Source: Eledone cirrhosa
Lineage: Eukaryota; Mollusca; Cephalopoda; Octopoda; Eledonidae
Length of the DNA: 64,000 bases
NCBI GenBank assembly: GCA_964016885.1
Contig: OZ024742.1
Coordinates: 359,981,436-360,045,435, forward strand
Direction of reading: 5' to 3'
Under the pieces are notes generated by a model. It searched no databases, was not told where the DNA came from, and saw nothing but the letters and a program-made list of their open reading frames with translations. Made by a program: the position numbers and the translations under genes. Below, one piece after another: positions 25,559 to 38,339 of this stretch (its first letter is position 1; each line of letters opens with the position of its first letter).

Positions 25559-27344
25559 GAGAAGAGAGATGGAAAGGCTGAGATGTGAAGGAAGAGAAGA
25601 GAGATAGAAAGGCTGAGATGTGAAGGAGGAGAAGAGAGATAGAAAGGCTGGGATGTGAAGGTAGAGAAGAGAGATAGAAAGGCTGGCATGTGAAGGTGGA
25701 GAAGATAGATAGAAAGGTTGTGATGTGAAGGTGGAGAAGAGATAGAAAGTCTGTGATATGAAGGTGGAGAAGATATTGAAAAGCTGAGATTTGAAGGACG
25801 AGGAGAGAGATAGAAAGGCTGGGATGTGAAGTTGGAGGAGAGAGATAGAAGGGCTAGGGTGTGAAGGAGGAGAAGATAGATAGAAAGGTGGGATGTGAAG
25901 GAGGAGAAGATAGATAGAAAGGTGGGATGTGAAGGGGGAGAAGATAGATAGAAAGGCAGGGATGTGAAGGAGGAGAAGATAGATATAAAGGCTGGGATGT
26001 TAAGGTGGAGAAGAAAGATAGAAAGGCTGGGATGTGAAAGAGGAGAAGAGAAATAGAAAGGCTGAGATGTGATGGAGGAGAAGAGAGATAGAAAGGCTGG
26101 GATATGAAGGTGGAGAAGATATATAGAAAGGCTGAGATTTGAAGGAGGAGAAGAGAGATAGAAAGGCTGGGATGTGAAGGAGGAGAATAGAGATAGAAAA
26201 GCTGGGATGTGAAGGTGGAGAAGAAAGATAGAAAGGCTGGGATATGAAGGAGGAGAAGAGAGATGGAAAGGTTGAGATGTGAAGGAGGAGAAGAGAAGTA
26301 GAAAGGCTGGGATGTGAAGGTGGAGGAGAGAGATAGAAACGCTGGGATGCGAAGGTGGAGATGAGAGATAGAAAGGCTGGCATGTGAAGGTGGAGAGGAG
26401 AGATAGAGGGGCTGGGATGTGACGGAGGAGAAGAGAGATAAAAAGGCTGGGATGTGGAGTTGGATAAAAGAGATAGAAAGGCTGAGATGTGATTGAGGAG
26501 AAAAGGGATAGAAAGGCTGAGATGTGAAGGAGGAGAAGAGAAATAGAAAGGCTGGCATGTGACGGTGGAGAAGAGAGATAGAAAGGCTGAGATGTGAAGG
26601 AAGAGAAGAGAGATAAAAAGTCTGGGATGTGAGGGTGGAGGAGAGAGATAGAAAGGCTGAGATGTGAAGGTGGAGAAGAGAGATAGAAAGGCTGAGATGT
26701 GAAGGTGGAGAAGAGAGATAGAAAGGCTGAGCTGTGAAGGTGGAGAAGATGGATAGAAAGGATGGGATGTGAAGGTGTTGAAGAGAGATAGAAAGGCTGG
26801 GATGTGAAGGTGGAGAAGAGAGATAGAAAGGCTGAGATGTGAAGGAGGAGAAGAGAGATAGAAAGGCTGGGATGTGATGGTGGAGAAGAGAGATAGAAAG
26901 GCTGGGATGTGAAGGGGGAGAAGAGAGATAGAAATGCTGGGATGTGAAGTTGGAAGAGAGCGATAGAAAGGCTGGGAATGAAGGTGTAGAGGAGAGATAG
27001 AAATGCTGGGAAGTGAAGGTGGAGAGGAGAGATAGAAAGGCTGGGATGTGACGGAGCAGAAGAGAGATAGAAAGGCTGGGATGTGAAGGAGGAGAAGATA
27101 GATAGAAAGGCTGGGATGTGAAGGTGGAGAAGAGAGATAGAAAGGCTGGAATGTGAAGGTGAAGATGAGAGATAGAAATGCTGGGATGTGAAGGTGGCGT
27201 AGAGTGATAGAAAGGCTGGGATGTGACGGAGGAGAAGAGAGATAGAAAGGCTGAGATGTGAAGGAAGTGAAGAGAGATAGAAAGTCTGGGATGTGAAGGT
27301 GGAGGAGAGTGATAGAAAGGTTGAGATGTGAAGGTGGAGAAGAG
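25559..27344 (+). repeat. Partial third E copy (E3)
   Basis: From about 25690 the order follows the second half of E2 at an offset of about 1,881 bp, dropping to about 1,778 bp further on, so roughly three units were lost on the way. The GGGCTAGGGTG variant at 25851 replaces GGGCTGGGGTG in E2; its CTA ends the longest minus-strand open frame of the window. Confidence 0.7.
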
Positions 27345-30300
27345 AGATAGAAAGGCTGAGATGTGAAGGAAGAGAAGAGAGATAGAAAGGCTGAGATGTG
27401 AAGGAGGAGAAGAGAGATAGAAAGGCTGGGATGTGAAGGTGGAGAAGAGAGATAGAAAGGCAGGGATGTGAAGGTGGAGAAGATGGATAGAAAGGATGGG
27501 ATGTGAATTTGTTGAAGAGAGATAGAAAGGCTGGGATGTGAAGGTGGAGAAGAGAGATAGAAAGGCTGGCATGTGAAGGTGGAGAAGAGAGATAGAAATG
27601 CTGAGATGTGAAGGCGAAGGGAGATAGAAGGGCTTGGATGTGAAGGAGGAGAAGAGAGATAGAAAGGCTGGGATGTGAAGGAGGAGAAGAGAGATGGAAA
27701 GGCTGGGATGTGAAGGAGGAGAAGAGAGATAGAAAGGCTGGGATGTGAAGGTGGAGAAGAGAGATAGAAAGGCTGGGATGTGAAGGTGGAGAAGAGAGAT
27801 AGAAAGGCTGGCATGTGAAGGTAGAGAAGAGAGATAGAAAGGCTGAGATGTGAAGGTGGAGAAGAAAGATAGAAAGGCTGGGATGTGAAGGTGGGGAAGA
27901 AAGATATAAAGGCTGGGATGTGAAGGTGGGGAAGAAAGATAGAAAGGCTGGGATGTGAAGGAGGAGAATAGAGATAGAAAAGCTGGGATGTGAAGGTGGA
28001 GAAGAAAGATAGAAAGGCTGGGATATGAAGGAGGAGAAGAGAGATGGAAAGGTTGAGATGTGAAGGAGGAGAAGAGAAATAGAAAGACTGGGATGTGAAG
28101 GTGGAGGAGAGAGATAGAAACGCTGGGATGCGAAGGTGGAGATGAGAGATAGAAAGGCTGGCATGTGAAGGTGGAGAGGAGAGATAGAGAGGCTGGGATG
28201 TGACGGAGGAGAAGAGAGATAAAAAGGCTGGGATGTGGAGTTGGATAAATAGAGATAGAAAGGCTGAGATGTGATGGAGGAGAAAAGGGATAGAAAGGCT
28301 GAGATGTGAAGGTGGAGAAGAGAGATAGAAAGGCTGAGATGTGAAGGAAGAGAAGAGAGATAGAAAGTCTGGGATGTGAGGGTGGAGGAGAGAGATAGAA
28401 AGGCTGAGATGTGAAGGTGGAGAAGAGAGATAGAAAGGCTGAGATGTGAAGGTGGAGAAGAGAGATAGAAAGGCTGAGCTGTGAAGGTGGAGAAGATGGA
28501 TAGAAAGGATGGGATGTTAAGGTGTTGAAGAGAGATAGAAAGGCTGGGATGTGAAGGTGGAGAAGAGAGATAGAAAGGCTGAGATGTGAAGGAGGAGAAG
28601 AGAGATAGAAAGGCTGGGATGTGAAGGTGGAGAAGAGAGATAGAAAGGCTGGGATGTGAAGGAGGAGCAGAGAGATAGAAATGCTGGGATGTGAAGGTGG
28701 AAGAGAGCGATAGAAAGGCTGGGAAGTGAAGGTGTAGAGGAGACGTAGAAAGGCTGGGAAGTGAAGGTGGAGAGGAGAGATAGAAAGGCTGGGATGTGAC
28801 GGAGCAGAAGAGAGATAGAAAGGCTGCGATGTGAAGGGGCAGAAGATAGATAGAAAGGCTGGGATGTGAAGGTGGAGAAGAGAGATAGAAAGGCTGGAAT
28901 GTGAAGGTGAAGATGAGAGATAGAAATGCTGGGATGTGAAGGTGGCGTAGAGTGATAGAAAGGGTGGGATGTAACGGAGGAGAAGAGAGATAGAAAGGCT
29001 GAGATGTGAAGGAAGTGAAGAGAGATAGAAAGTCTGGGATGTGAAGGTGGAGGAGAGTGATAGAAAGGCTGAGATGTGAAGGTGGAGAAGAGAGATAGAA
29101 AGGCTCAGATGTGAAGGAGGAGAAGAGAGATAGAAAGGCTGGGATGTGAAGGTGGAGAAGAGAGATAGAAAGGCTGGGATGTGAAGGTGGAGAAGAAGGA
29201 TAGAAAGGATGGGATGTGAATGTGTTGAAGAGAGATAGAAAGGCTGGGATGTGAAGGTGGAGAAGAGAGATAGAAAGGCTGGCATGTGAAGGTGGAGAAG
29301 AGAGATAGAAAGGCTGGGATGTGAAGGTGGAGAAGAGAGATAGAAAGGCTGGGATGTGAAGGTGGAGAAGAGAGATAGAAAGGCTGGGATGTGAAGGAAG
29401 AGAAGAGAGATAGAATGGCTGGGATGTGAAGGAGGAGAAGAGAGATGGAAAGGCTGAGATGTGAAGGAGGAGAAGAGAGATAGAAAGGCTGAGATGTGAA
29501 GGAGGAGGAGAGAGATAGAACGGCTGGGATGTGAAGGTGGAGAAGAGAGATAGAAAGGCTGGGATGTGAAGTTGGAGAAGAGAGATAGAAAGGCTGGGAT
29601 GTGCAGGTGGAGGAGAGAGATAGAAAGGCTGGGATGTGAAGGTGGAGAAGAGAGATAGAAAGGCTGAGATGTGAAGGAGGACAAGAGAGATAGAAAGGCT
29701 GGAATGTGAAGGTGGCGTAGATTGATAGAAAGGCTGGGATGTGACGGAGGAGAAGAGAGATAGAAAGGCTGGGATGTGAAGGTGGAGGAGAGAGGTAGAA
29801 ACGCTGGGATGCGAAGGTGGAGATGAGAGATAGAGAGGCTGGCATGTGAAGGTGGAGAGGAGAGATAGAGAGGCTGGGATGTGACGGAGGAGAAGAGAGA
29901 TAGAAAGGCTGGGATGTGGAGTTGGATAAAAGAGATAGAAAGGCTGAGATGTGATGGAGGAGAAAAGGGATAGAAAGGCTGAGATGTGAAGGAGGAGAAG
30001 AGAAATAGAAAGGCTGGCATGTGACGGTGGAGAAGAGAGATAGAAAGGCTGAGATGTGAAGGAAGAGAAGAAAGATAGAAAGTCTGGGATGTGAGGGTGG
30101 AAGAGAGAGATAGAAAGGCTGAGATGTGAAGGTGGAGAAGAGAGATAGAAAGGCTGAGATGTGAAGGTGGAGAGGAGAGATAGAAAGGCTGAGCTGTGAA
30201 GGTGGAGAAGATGGATAGAAAGGATGGGATGTGAAGGTGTTGAAGAGAGATAGAAAGGCTGCGATGTGAAGGTGGAGAAGAGAGATAGAAAGGCTGAGAT

Positions 30301-30877
30301 GTGAAGGAGGAGAAGAGAGATAGAAAGGCTGGGATGTGAAGGTGGAGAAGAGAGATAGAAAGGCTGGGATGTGAAGGTGGAGAAGAGAGATAGAAATGCT
30401 GGGATGTGAAGGTGGAAGAGAGCGATAGAAAGTCTGGGAAGTGAAGGTGTAGAGGAGAGATAGAAAGGCTGGGAAGTGAAGGTGGGGAGGAGAGATAGAA
30501 AGGCTGGGATGTGACGGAGCAGAAGAGAGATAGAAAGGCTGGGATGTGAAGGAGGAGAAGATAGATAGAAAGGCTGGGATGTGAAGGTGGAGAAGAGAGA
30601 TAGAAAGGCTGGAATGTGAAGGTGAAGATGAGAGATAGAAATGCTGGGATGTGAAGGTCGCGTAGAGTGATAGAAAGGCTGGGATGTGACGGAGGAGAAG
30701 AGAGATAGAAAGGCTGAGATGTGAAGGAAGTGAAGAGAGATAGAAAGTCTGGGATGTGAAGGTGGAGGAGAGTGATAGAAAGGCAGAGATGTGAAGGAAG
30801 AGAAGAGAGATAGAAAGGCTGAGATGTGAAGGAGGAGAAGAGAGATAGAAAGGCTGGGATGTGAAGGTGGAGAAGAG
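27345..30877 (+). repeat. Block F1, 3,533-bp higher-order repeat copy 1
   Basis: Repeats at a constant offset of 3,533 bp. Landmarks are the GAAAGGCAGGGATG unit (27458 and 30991), AAGGCGAAGGGAGATAG (27611 and 31144) and GGCTCAGATG (29102 and 32635). 3,533 is 101 units less 2 bp, so this block has far fewer short units than A, B, D and E. Confidence 0.9.
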
Positions 30878-33800
30878 AGATAGAAAGGCTGAGATGTGAA
30901 GGAAGAGAAGAGAGATAGAAAGGCTGAGATGTGAAGGAGGAGAAGAGAGATAGAAAGGCTGGGATGTGAAGGTGGAGAAGAGAGATAGAAAGGCAGGGAT
31001 GTGAAGGTGGAGAAGATGGATAGAAAGGATGGGATGTGAATTTGTTGAAGAGAGATAGAAAGGCTGGGATGTGAAGGTGGAGAAGAGAGATAGAAAGGCT
31101 GGCATGTGAAGGTGGAGAAGAGAGATAGAAATGCTGAGATGTGAAGGCGAAGGGAGATAGAAGGGCTTGGATGTGAAGGAGGAGAAGAGAGATAGAAAGG
31201 CTGGGATGTGAAGGAGGAGAAGAGAGATGGAAAGGCTGGGATGTGAAGGAGGAGAAGAGAGATAGAAAGGCTGGGATGTGAAGGTGGAGAAGAGAGATAG
31301 AAAGGCTGGGATGTGAAGGTGGAGAAGAGAGATAGAAAGGCTGGCATGTGAAGGTAGAGAAGAGAGATAGAAAGGCTGAGATGTGAAGGTGGAGAAGAAA
31401 GATAGAAAGGCTGGGATGTGAAGGTGGGGAAGAAAGATATAAAGGCTGGGATGTGAAGGTGGGGAAGAAAGATAGAAAGGCTGGGATGTGAAGGAGGAGA
31501 ATAGAGATAGAAAAGCTGGGATGTGAAGGTGGAGAAGAAAGATAGAAAGGCTGGGATATGAAGGAGGAGAAGAGAGATGGAAAGGTTGAGATGTGAAGGA
31601 GGAGAAGAGAAATAGAAAGGCTGGGATGTGAAGGTGGAGGAGAGAGATAGAAACGCTGGGATGCGAAGGTGGAGATGAGAGATAGAAAGGCTGGCATGTG
31701 AAGGTGGAGAGGAGAGATAGAGAGGCTGGGATGTGACGGAGGAGAAGAGAGATAAAAAGGCTGGGATGTGGAGTTGGATAAATAGAGATAGAAAGGCTGA
31801 GATGTGATGGAGGAGAAAAGGGATAGAAAGGCTGAGATGTGAAGGTGGAGAAGAGAGATAGAAAGGCTGAGATGTGAAGGAAGAGAAGAGAGATAGAAAG
31901 TCTGGGATGTGAGGGTGGAGGAGAGAGATAGAAAGGCTGAGATGTGAAGGTGGAGAAGAGAGATAGAAAGGCTGAGATGTGAAGGTGGAGAAGAGAGATA
32001 GAAAGGCTGAGCTGTGAAGGTGGAGAAGATGGATAGAAAGGATGGGATGTTAAGGTGTTGAAGAGAGATAGAAAGGCTGGGATGTGAAGGTGGAGAAGAG
32101 AGATAGAAAGGCTGAGATGTGAAGGAGGAGAAGAGAGATAGAAAGGCTGGGATGTGAAGGTGGAGAAGAGAGATAGAAAGGCTGGGATGTGAAGGAGGAG
32201 CAGAGAGATAGAAATGCTGGGATGTGAAGGTGGAAGAGAGCGATAGAAAGGCTGGGAAGTGAAGGTGTAGAGGAGACGTAGAAAGGCTGGGAAGTGAAGG
32301 TGGAGAGGAGAGATAGAAAGGCTGGGATGTGACGGAGCAGAAGAGAGATAGAAAGGCTGCGATGTGAAGGGGCAGAAGATAGATAGAAAGGCTGGGATGT
32401 GAAGGTGGAGAAGAGAGATAGAAAGGCTGGAATGTGAAGGTGAAGATGAGAGATAGAAATGCTGGGATGTGAAGGTGGCGTAGAGTGATAGAAAGGGTGG
32501 GATGTAACGGAGGAGAAGAGAGATAGAAAGGCTGAGATGTGAAGGAAGTGAAGAGAGATAGAAAGTCTGGGATGTGAAGGTGGAGGAGAGTGATAGAAAG
32601 GCTGAGATGTGAAGGTGGAGAAGAGAGATAGAAAGGCTCAGATGTGAAGGAGGAGAAGAGAGATAGAAAGGCTGGGATGTGAAGGTGGAGAAGAGAGATA
32701 GAAAGGCTGGGATGTGAAGGTGGAGAAGAAGGATAGAAAGGATGGGATGTGAATGTGTTGAAGAGAGATAGAAAGGCTGGGATGTGAAGGTGGAGAAGAG
32801 AGATAGAAAGGCTGGCATGTGAAGGTGGAGAAGAGAGATAGAAAGGCTGGGATGTGAAGGTGGAGAAGAGAGATAGAAAGGCTGGGATGTGAAGGTGGAG
32901 AAGAGAGATAGAAAGGCTGGGATGTGAAGGAAGAGAAGAGAGATAGAATGGCTGGGATGTGAAGGAGGAGAAGAGAGATGGAAAGGCTGAGATGTGAAGG
33001 AGGAGAAGAGAGATAGAAAGGCTGAGATGTGAAGGAGGAGGAGAGAGATAGAACGGCTGGGATGTGAAGGTGGAGAAGAGAGATAGAAAGGCTGGGATGT
33101 GAAGTTGGAGAAGAGAGATAGAAAGGCTGGGATGTGCAGGTGGAGGAGAGAGATAGAAAGGCTGGGATGTGAAGGTGGAGAAGAGAGATAGAAAGGCTGA
33201 GATGTGAAGGAGGACAAGAGAGATAGAAAGGCTGGAATGTGAAGGTGGCGTAGATTGATAGAAAGGCTGGGATGTGACGGAGGAGAAGAGAGATAGAAAG
33301 GCTGGGATGTGAAGGTGGAGGAGAGAGGTAGAAACGCTGGGATGCGAAGGTGGAGATGAGAGATAGAGAGGCTGGCATGTGAAGGTGGAGAGGAGAGATA
33401 GAGAGGCTGGGATGTGACGGAGGAGAAGAGAGATAGAAAGGCTGGGATGTGGAGTTGGATAAAAGAGATAGAAAGGCTGAGATGTGATGGAGGAGAAAAG
33501 GGATAGAAAGGCTGAGATGTGAAGGAGGAGAAGAGAAATAGAAAGGCTGGCATGTGACGGTGGAGAAGAGAGATAGAAAGGCTGAGATGTGAAGGAAGAG
33601 AAGAAAGATAGAAAGTCTGGGATGTGAGGGTGGAAGAGAGAGATAGAAAGGCTGAGATGTGAAGGTGGAGAAGAGAGATAGAAAGGCTGAGATGTGAAGG
33701 TGGAGAGGAGAGATAGAAAGGCTGAGCTGTGAAGGTGGAGAAGATGGATAGAAAGGATGGGATGTGAAGGTGTTGAAGAGAGATAGAAAGGCTGCGATGT

Positions 33801-34410
33801 GAAGGTGGAGAAGAGAGATAGAAAGGCTGAGATGTGAAGGAGGAGAAGAGAGATAGAAAGGCTGGGATGTGAAGGTGGAGAAGAGAGATAGAAAGGCTGG
33901 GATGTGAAGGTGGAGAAGAGAGATAGAAATGCTGGGATGTGAAGGTGGAAGAGAGCGATAGAAAGTCTGGGAAGTGAAGGTGTAGAGGAGAGATAGAAAG
34001 GCTGGGAAGTGAAGGTGGGGAGGAGAGATAGAAAGGCTGGGATGTGACGGAGCAGAAGAGAGATAGAAAGGCTGGGATGTGAAGGAGGAGAAGATAGATA
34101 GAAAGGCTGGGATGTGAAGGTGGAGAAGAGAGATAGAAAGGCTGGAATGTGAAGGTGAAGATGAGAGATAGAAATGCTGGGATGTGAAGGTCGCGTAGAG
34201 TGATAGAAAGGCTGGGATGTGACGGAGGAGAAGAGAGATAGAAAGGCTGAGATGTGAAGGAAGTGAAGAGAGATAGAAAGTCTGAGATGTGAAGGTGGAG
34301 GAGAGTGATAGAAAGGCAGAGATGTGAAGGAAGAGAAGAGAGATAGAAAGGCTGAGATGTGAAGGAGGAGAAGAGAGATAGAAAGGCTGGGATGTGAAGG
34401 TGGAGAAGAG
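30878..34410 (+). repeat. Block F2, 3,533-bp higher-order repeat copy 2
   Basis: Tandem copy of F1 with the same landmarks and no net length change. F2 is followed by a short third copy whose AAGGCGAAGGGAG unit lies at 34572, offset 3,428 from F2, exactly 105 bp (three units) less than the F period. Confidence 0.9.
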
Positions 34411-37400
34411 AGATAGAAAGGCTGGGATGTGAAGGTGGAGAAGATGGATAGAAAGGATGGGATGGGAATGTGTTGAAGAGAGATAGAAAGGCTGTGATGT
34501 GAAGGTGGAGAAGAGAGATAGAAAGGCTGGCATGTGAAGGTGGAGAAGAGAGATAGAAATGCTGAGATGTGAAGGCGAAGGGAGATAGAATGGCTTGGAT
34601 GTGAAGGAGGAGAAGAGAGATAGAAAGGCTGGGATGTGAAGGTGGAGAAGAAAGATGGAAAGGCTGGGATGTGAAGGAGGAGAAGAGAGATTGAAAGGCT
34701 GGGATGTGAAGGTGGAGAAGAGAGATAGAAAGGCTGGGATGTGAAGGTGGAGAAGAGAGATAGAAAGGCTGGGATGTGAAGGAAGAGAAGAGAGATAGAA
34801 TGGCTGGGATGTGAAGGAGGAGAAGAGAGATGGAAAGGCTGAGATGTGAACGAGGAGAAGAGAGATAGAAAGGCTGGGATGTGAAGGTGGAGAAGAGAGA
34901 TAGAAAGGCTGGGATGTGAAGGTGGAGGAGAGAGATAGAATGGCTGGGATGTGAAGGTGGAGAAGAGAGATAGAAAGGCTGGGATGTGAAGGTGGAGGAG
35001 AGAGATAGAAAAGCTGGGATGTGAAGGAGGAGAAGAGAGATAGAACGGCTGGGATGTGAAGGTGGAGAAGAGAGATAGAAAGGCTGGGATGTGAAGTTGG
35101 AGAAGAGAGATAGAAAGGCTGGGATGTGAAGGTGGAGGAGAGAGATAGAAAGGCTGGGATGTGAAGGTGGAGAAGAGAGATAGAAAGGCTGAGATGTGAA
35201 GGAGGACAAGAGAGATAGAAAGGCTGGAATGTGAAGGTGGCGTAGATTGATTGAAAGGCTGGGATGTGACGGAGGAGAAGAGAGATAGAAAGGCTGGGAT
35301 GTGAAGGAGGAGAAGATAGATAGAAAGGCTGGGATGTGAAGGTGGAGAACAGAGATAGAAAGGCTGAGATGTGAAGGTGGAGAAGAGAGTTGGAAAGGCT
35401 GGTATGTGAAGGTGGCGTAGGGTGATAGAAAGGCTGGGATGTGATGGAGGAGAAGAGAGATAGAAAGGCTGAGATGTGAAGGAAGAGAAGAGAGATAGAA
35501 AGGCTGAGATGTGAAGGTGGAGAAGAGAGATAGAAAGGTTGGTATGTGAAGGTGGAGAAGAGAGATAGACATGCTGGGATGTGAAGGTGGAAGAGAGCGA
35601 TAGAAAGGCTGGGAAGTGAAGGTGGAGAGGAGAGATAGAAAGGCTGGGATGTGAAGGTGGAGAAAAGAGATAGTAAGGCTGGGATGTGAATATGGAGAAG
35701 AGAGATAGAAAGGCTGAGATGTGAAGGATAGAAAGAGAGATAGAAAGACTGTGATGTGAAGGTGTAAGAGAGAGATAGAAAGGCTGGGATGTGAAGGTGG
35801 AGAGGAGACATAGACAGGCTGGGAGGTGACGGAGCAGAAGAGAGATAGAAAGGCCGGGATGTGAAGGAGGAGAAGATAGATAGAAAGGCTGGGATGTGAA
35901 GGTGGAGAAGAGAGATAGAAAGTCTGAGGTGTTATGGATGAGAAGAGAGATAGAAAGGCTGGGATGTGAAGGTAGAGAAGAGTGATGGAAAGGCTGGGAT
36001 GTGAAGGTCGAGGAGAGACATAGAAAGGCTGGAATGTGAAGGTGAAGATGAGAGATAGAGATGCTGGGATGTGAAGGTGGCGTAGAGTGATAGAAAGGCT
36101 GGGATGTGACTGAGGAGAAGAGAGATAGAAAGGCTGAGATGTGAAGGAAGAGAAGAGAGATAGAAAGTCTGGGATGTGAAGGTGGAGGAGAGAGATAGAA
36201 AGGCTGGGATCTGAAGGTGGAGAAGATGGATAGAAAGGATGGGATGTGACGGAGCAGAAGAGAGATAGAAAGGCTGGGATGTGAAGGAGGAGAAGATAGA
36301 TAGAAAGGCTGGGATGTGAAGGTGGAGAAGAGTGATAGAATGGCTGGGATGTGAAGGTGGAGAAGAGATATAGAAAAGCTGGGATGGGAAGGTGGAGAAG
36401 AGAGATGGAAAGGCTGGGATATGAAGGTCGAGGAGAGACATAGAAAGGCTGGAATATGAAGGTGGAGGAGAGAGATAGAAAGGCTGAGATGTGAAAGTGG
36501 AGAAGAGAGATAGAAAGGTTGAGATGTGAAGGAAGAGAAGAGAGATAGAAAGGCTAAGATGTGAAGGAAGAGAAGAGAGATAGAAAGGCTGAGATGTGAA
36601 GGAGGAGAAGATGGATAGAAAGGATGGGATGTGAAGGTGTTGAAGAGAGATAGAAAGGCTGGGAAGTGAAGGTGGAGAGGAGAGATAGAAAGGCTGGGAT
36701 GTGAAGATGGAGAAGAGAGATAGAAAGGCTGAGATGTAAAGGTGGAGGAGAGAGATAGAAAGGCTGGGATGTGAAGGTGGAGAAGAGAGATAGAAAGGCT
36801 GAGATGTGAAGGAGGAGAAGAGAGATAGAAAGGCTGGGATGTGAAGGTGGCGTAGATTGATAGAAAGGCTGGGATGCGACGGAGGAGAAGGGAGATAGAA
36901 AGCTGTGGATGTGAAGGTGGAGGAGAGAGATAGAAAGGCTGAGATGTGAAGGTGGAGAAGAGAGATAGAAAGGTTAAGATGTGAAGGAAGAGAAGAGAGA
37001 TAGAAAGGCTGGGATGTGAAGGAGGAGAAGATGGATAGAAAGGATGGGATTTGAAGGTGTTGAAGAGAGATAGAAAGGCTGGGTATGTGAAGGTGGAGAA
37101 GAGAGATATAAAGGCTGAGTTGTGAAGGTGGAAGAGAGAGATAGAAAGGCTGGGATGTGAAGGTGGAGAAGATAAATAGAAAGGCTGGGATGTGAAGGTG
37201 GAGAAGAGAGATTGAAAGTCTGAGATGTGATGGATGAGAAGAGAGATAGAAAAGCTGGGATGTAAAGGTGCAGAAGAGAGATGGAAAGGCTGGGATGTGA
37301 AGGTCGAGGAGAGACATAGAAAGCCTGGAATGTGAAGGTGAAGATGAGAGATAGAAATGCTGAGATGTGAAGGTGGCGTAGAGTGATAGAAAGGCTGGGA

Positions 37401-38339
37401 TGTGACGGAGAAGAAGAGAGATAGAAAGGCTGAGATGTGAAGGCAGAGAAGAGAGATAGAATGTCTGGGATGTGAAGGTGGAGAAGTGAGATTGAAAGGC
37501 TGGGATGTGAAGGAGGAGAAGATGGATAGAAAGGATGAGTCATGAAGGTGTTGAAGAGAGATAGAAAGGCTGGGATGTGAAGGAGGAGAAGAGAGATAGA
37601 AAGGCTGGGAAGTGAAGGTGGAGAAGAGAGATAGAAAGGCTGGGAAGTGAAGGTGGAGAGGAGAGATAGAAAGGCTGGGATGTGACGGAGCAGAAGAGAG
37701 ATAGAAAGGCTGGGATGTGAAGGTGTAGAAGAGAGATAGAAAGGCTGGGAGGTGAAGGTGGAGAAGATGGATAGAAAGGATGGGATGTGAATGTGTTGAA
37801 GAGAGATAGAAAGGCTGGGATGTGAAGGTGGGGAAGAGAGATAGAAAGGCTGGCATGTGGAGGTGGAGAAGAGAGATAGAAATGCTGAGATGTGAAGGGG
37901 GAGAAGAAAGATAGAATGGATGGGATGTGAAGGAGGGGAAAAGAGATGGAAAGGCTGAGATGTGAAGAAGGAGAAGAGAGATAGAAAGGCTGAGATGTGA
38001 AGGAGGAGAAGAGAGATGGAAAGGCTGAGATGTGAAGAAAGAGAAGAGAGATAGAAAGGCTGAGATGTGAAGGAGGAGAAGAGAGATGGAAAGGCTGAGA
38101 TGTGAAGAAAGAGAAGAGAGATAGAAAGGCTGGGATGTGAAGGAGGAGAAGATGGATAGAAAGGATGGGATTTGAAGGTGTTGAAGAGAGATAGAAAGGC
38201 TGGGTATGTGAAGGTGGAGAAGAGAGATAGAAAGGCTGAGTTGTGAAGGTGGAAGAGAGAGATAGAAAGGCTGGGATGTGACGGAGCAAAACAGAGATAG
38301 AAAGGCTGGGAAGTGAAGGTGGAGAGGAGAGATAGAAAG
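34411..38339 (+). repeat. Mosaic zone of F, G and H fragments
   Basis: No single order runs through this zone. About 34411-34740 follows F2 at offset 3,428. About 35270-36100 follows G1 at offset 4,343 (the GTTATGGATG unit at 35931 and 40274). About 36750-37100 follows G1 at offset 2,417 (GGTTAAGATG at 36972 and 39389). About 37130-38050 matches 51871-52791 at a constant offset of 14,741. The rest is unassigned 35-bp units. No unique DNA is present. Confidence 0.7.

Noticed and set aside
22342..31347. Minus-strand open frames of thousands of codons as repeat-protein genes (silk-, mucin- or antifreeze-like)
   Set aside because: The minus strand is open in every phase of the unit, the same peptide arises in all frames, frame ends are single-base variants, and starts are stray CAT variants. 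There is no non-repeat domain, signal peptide or gene structure.
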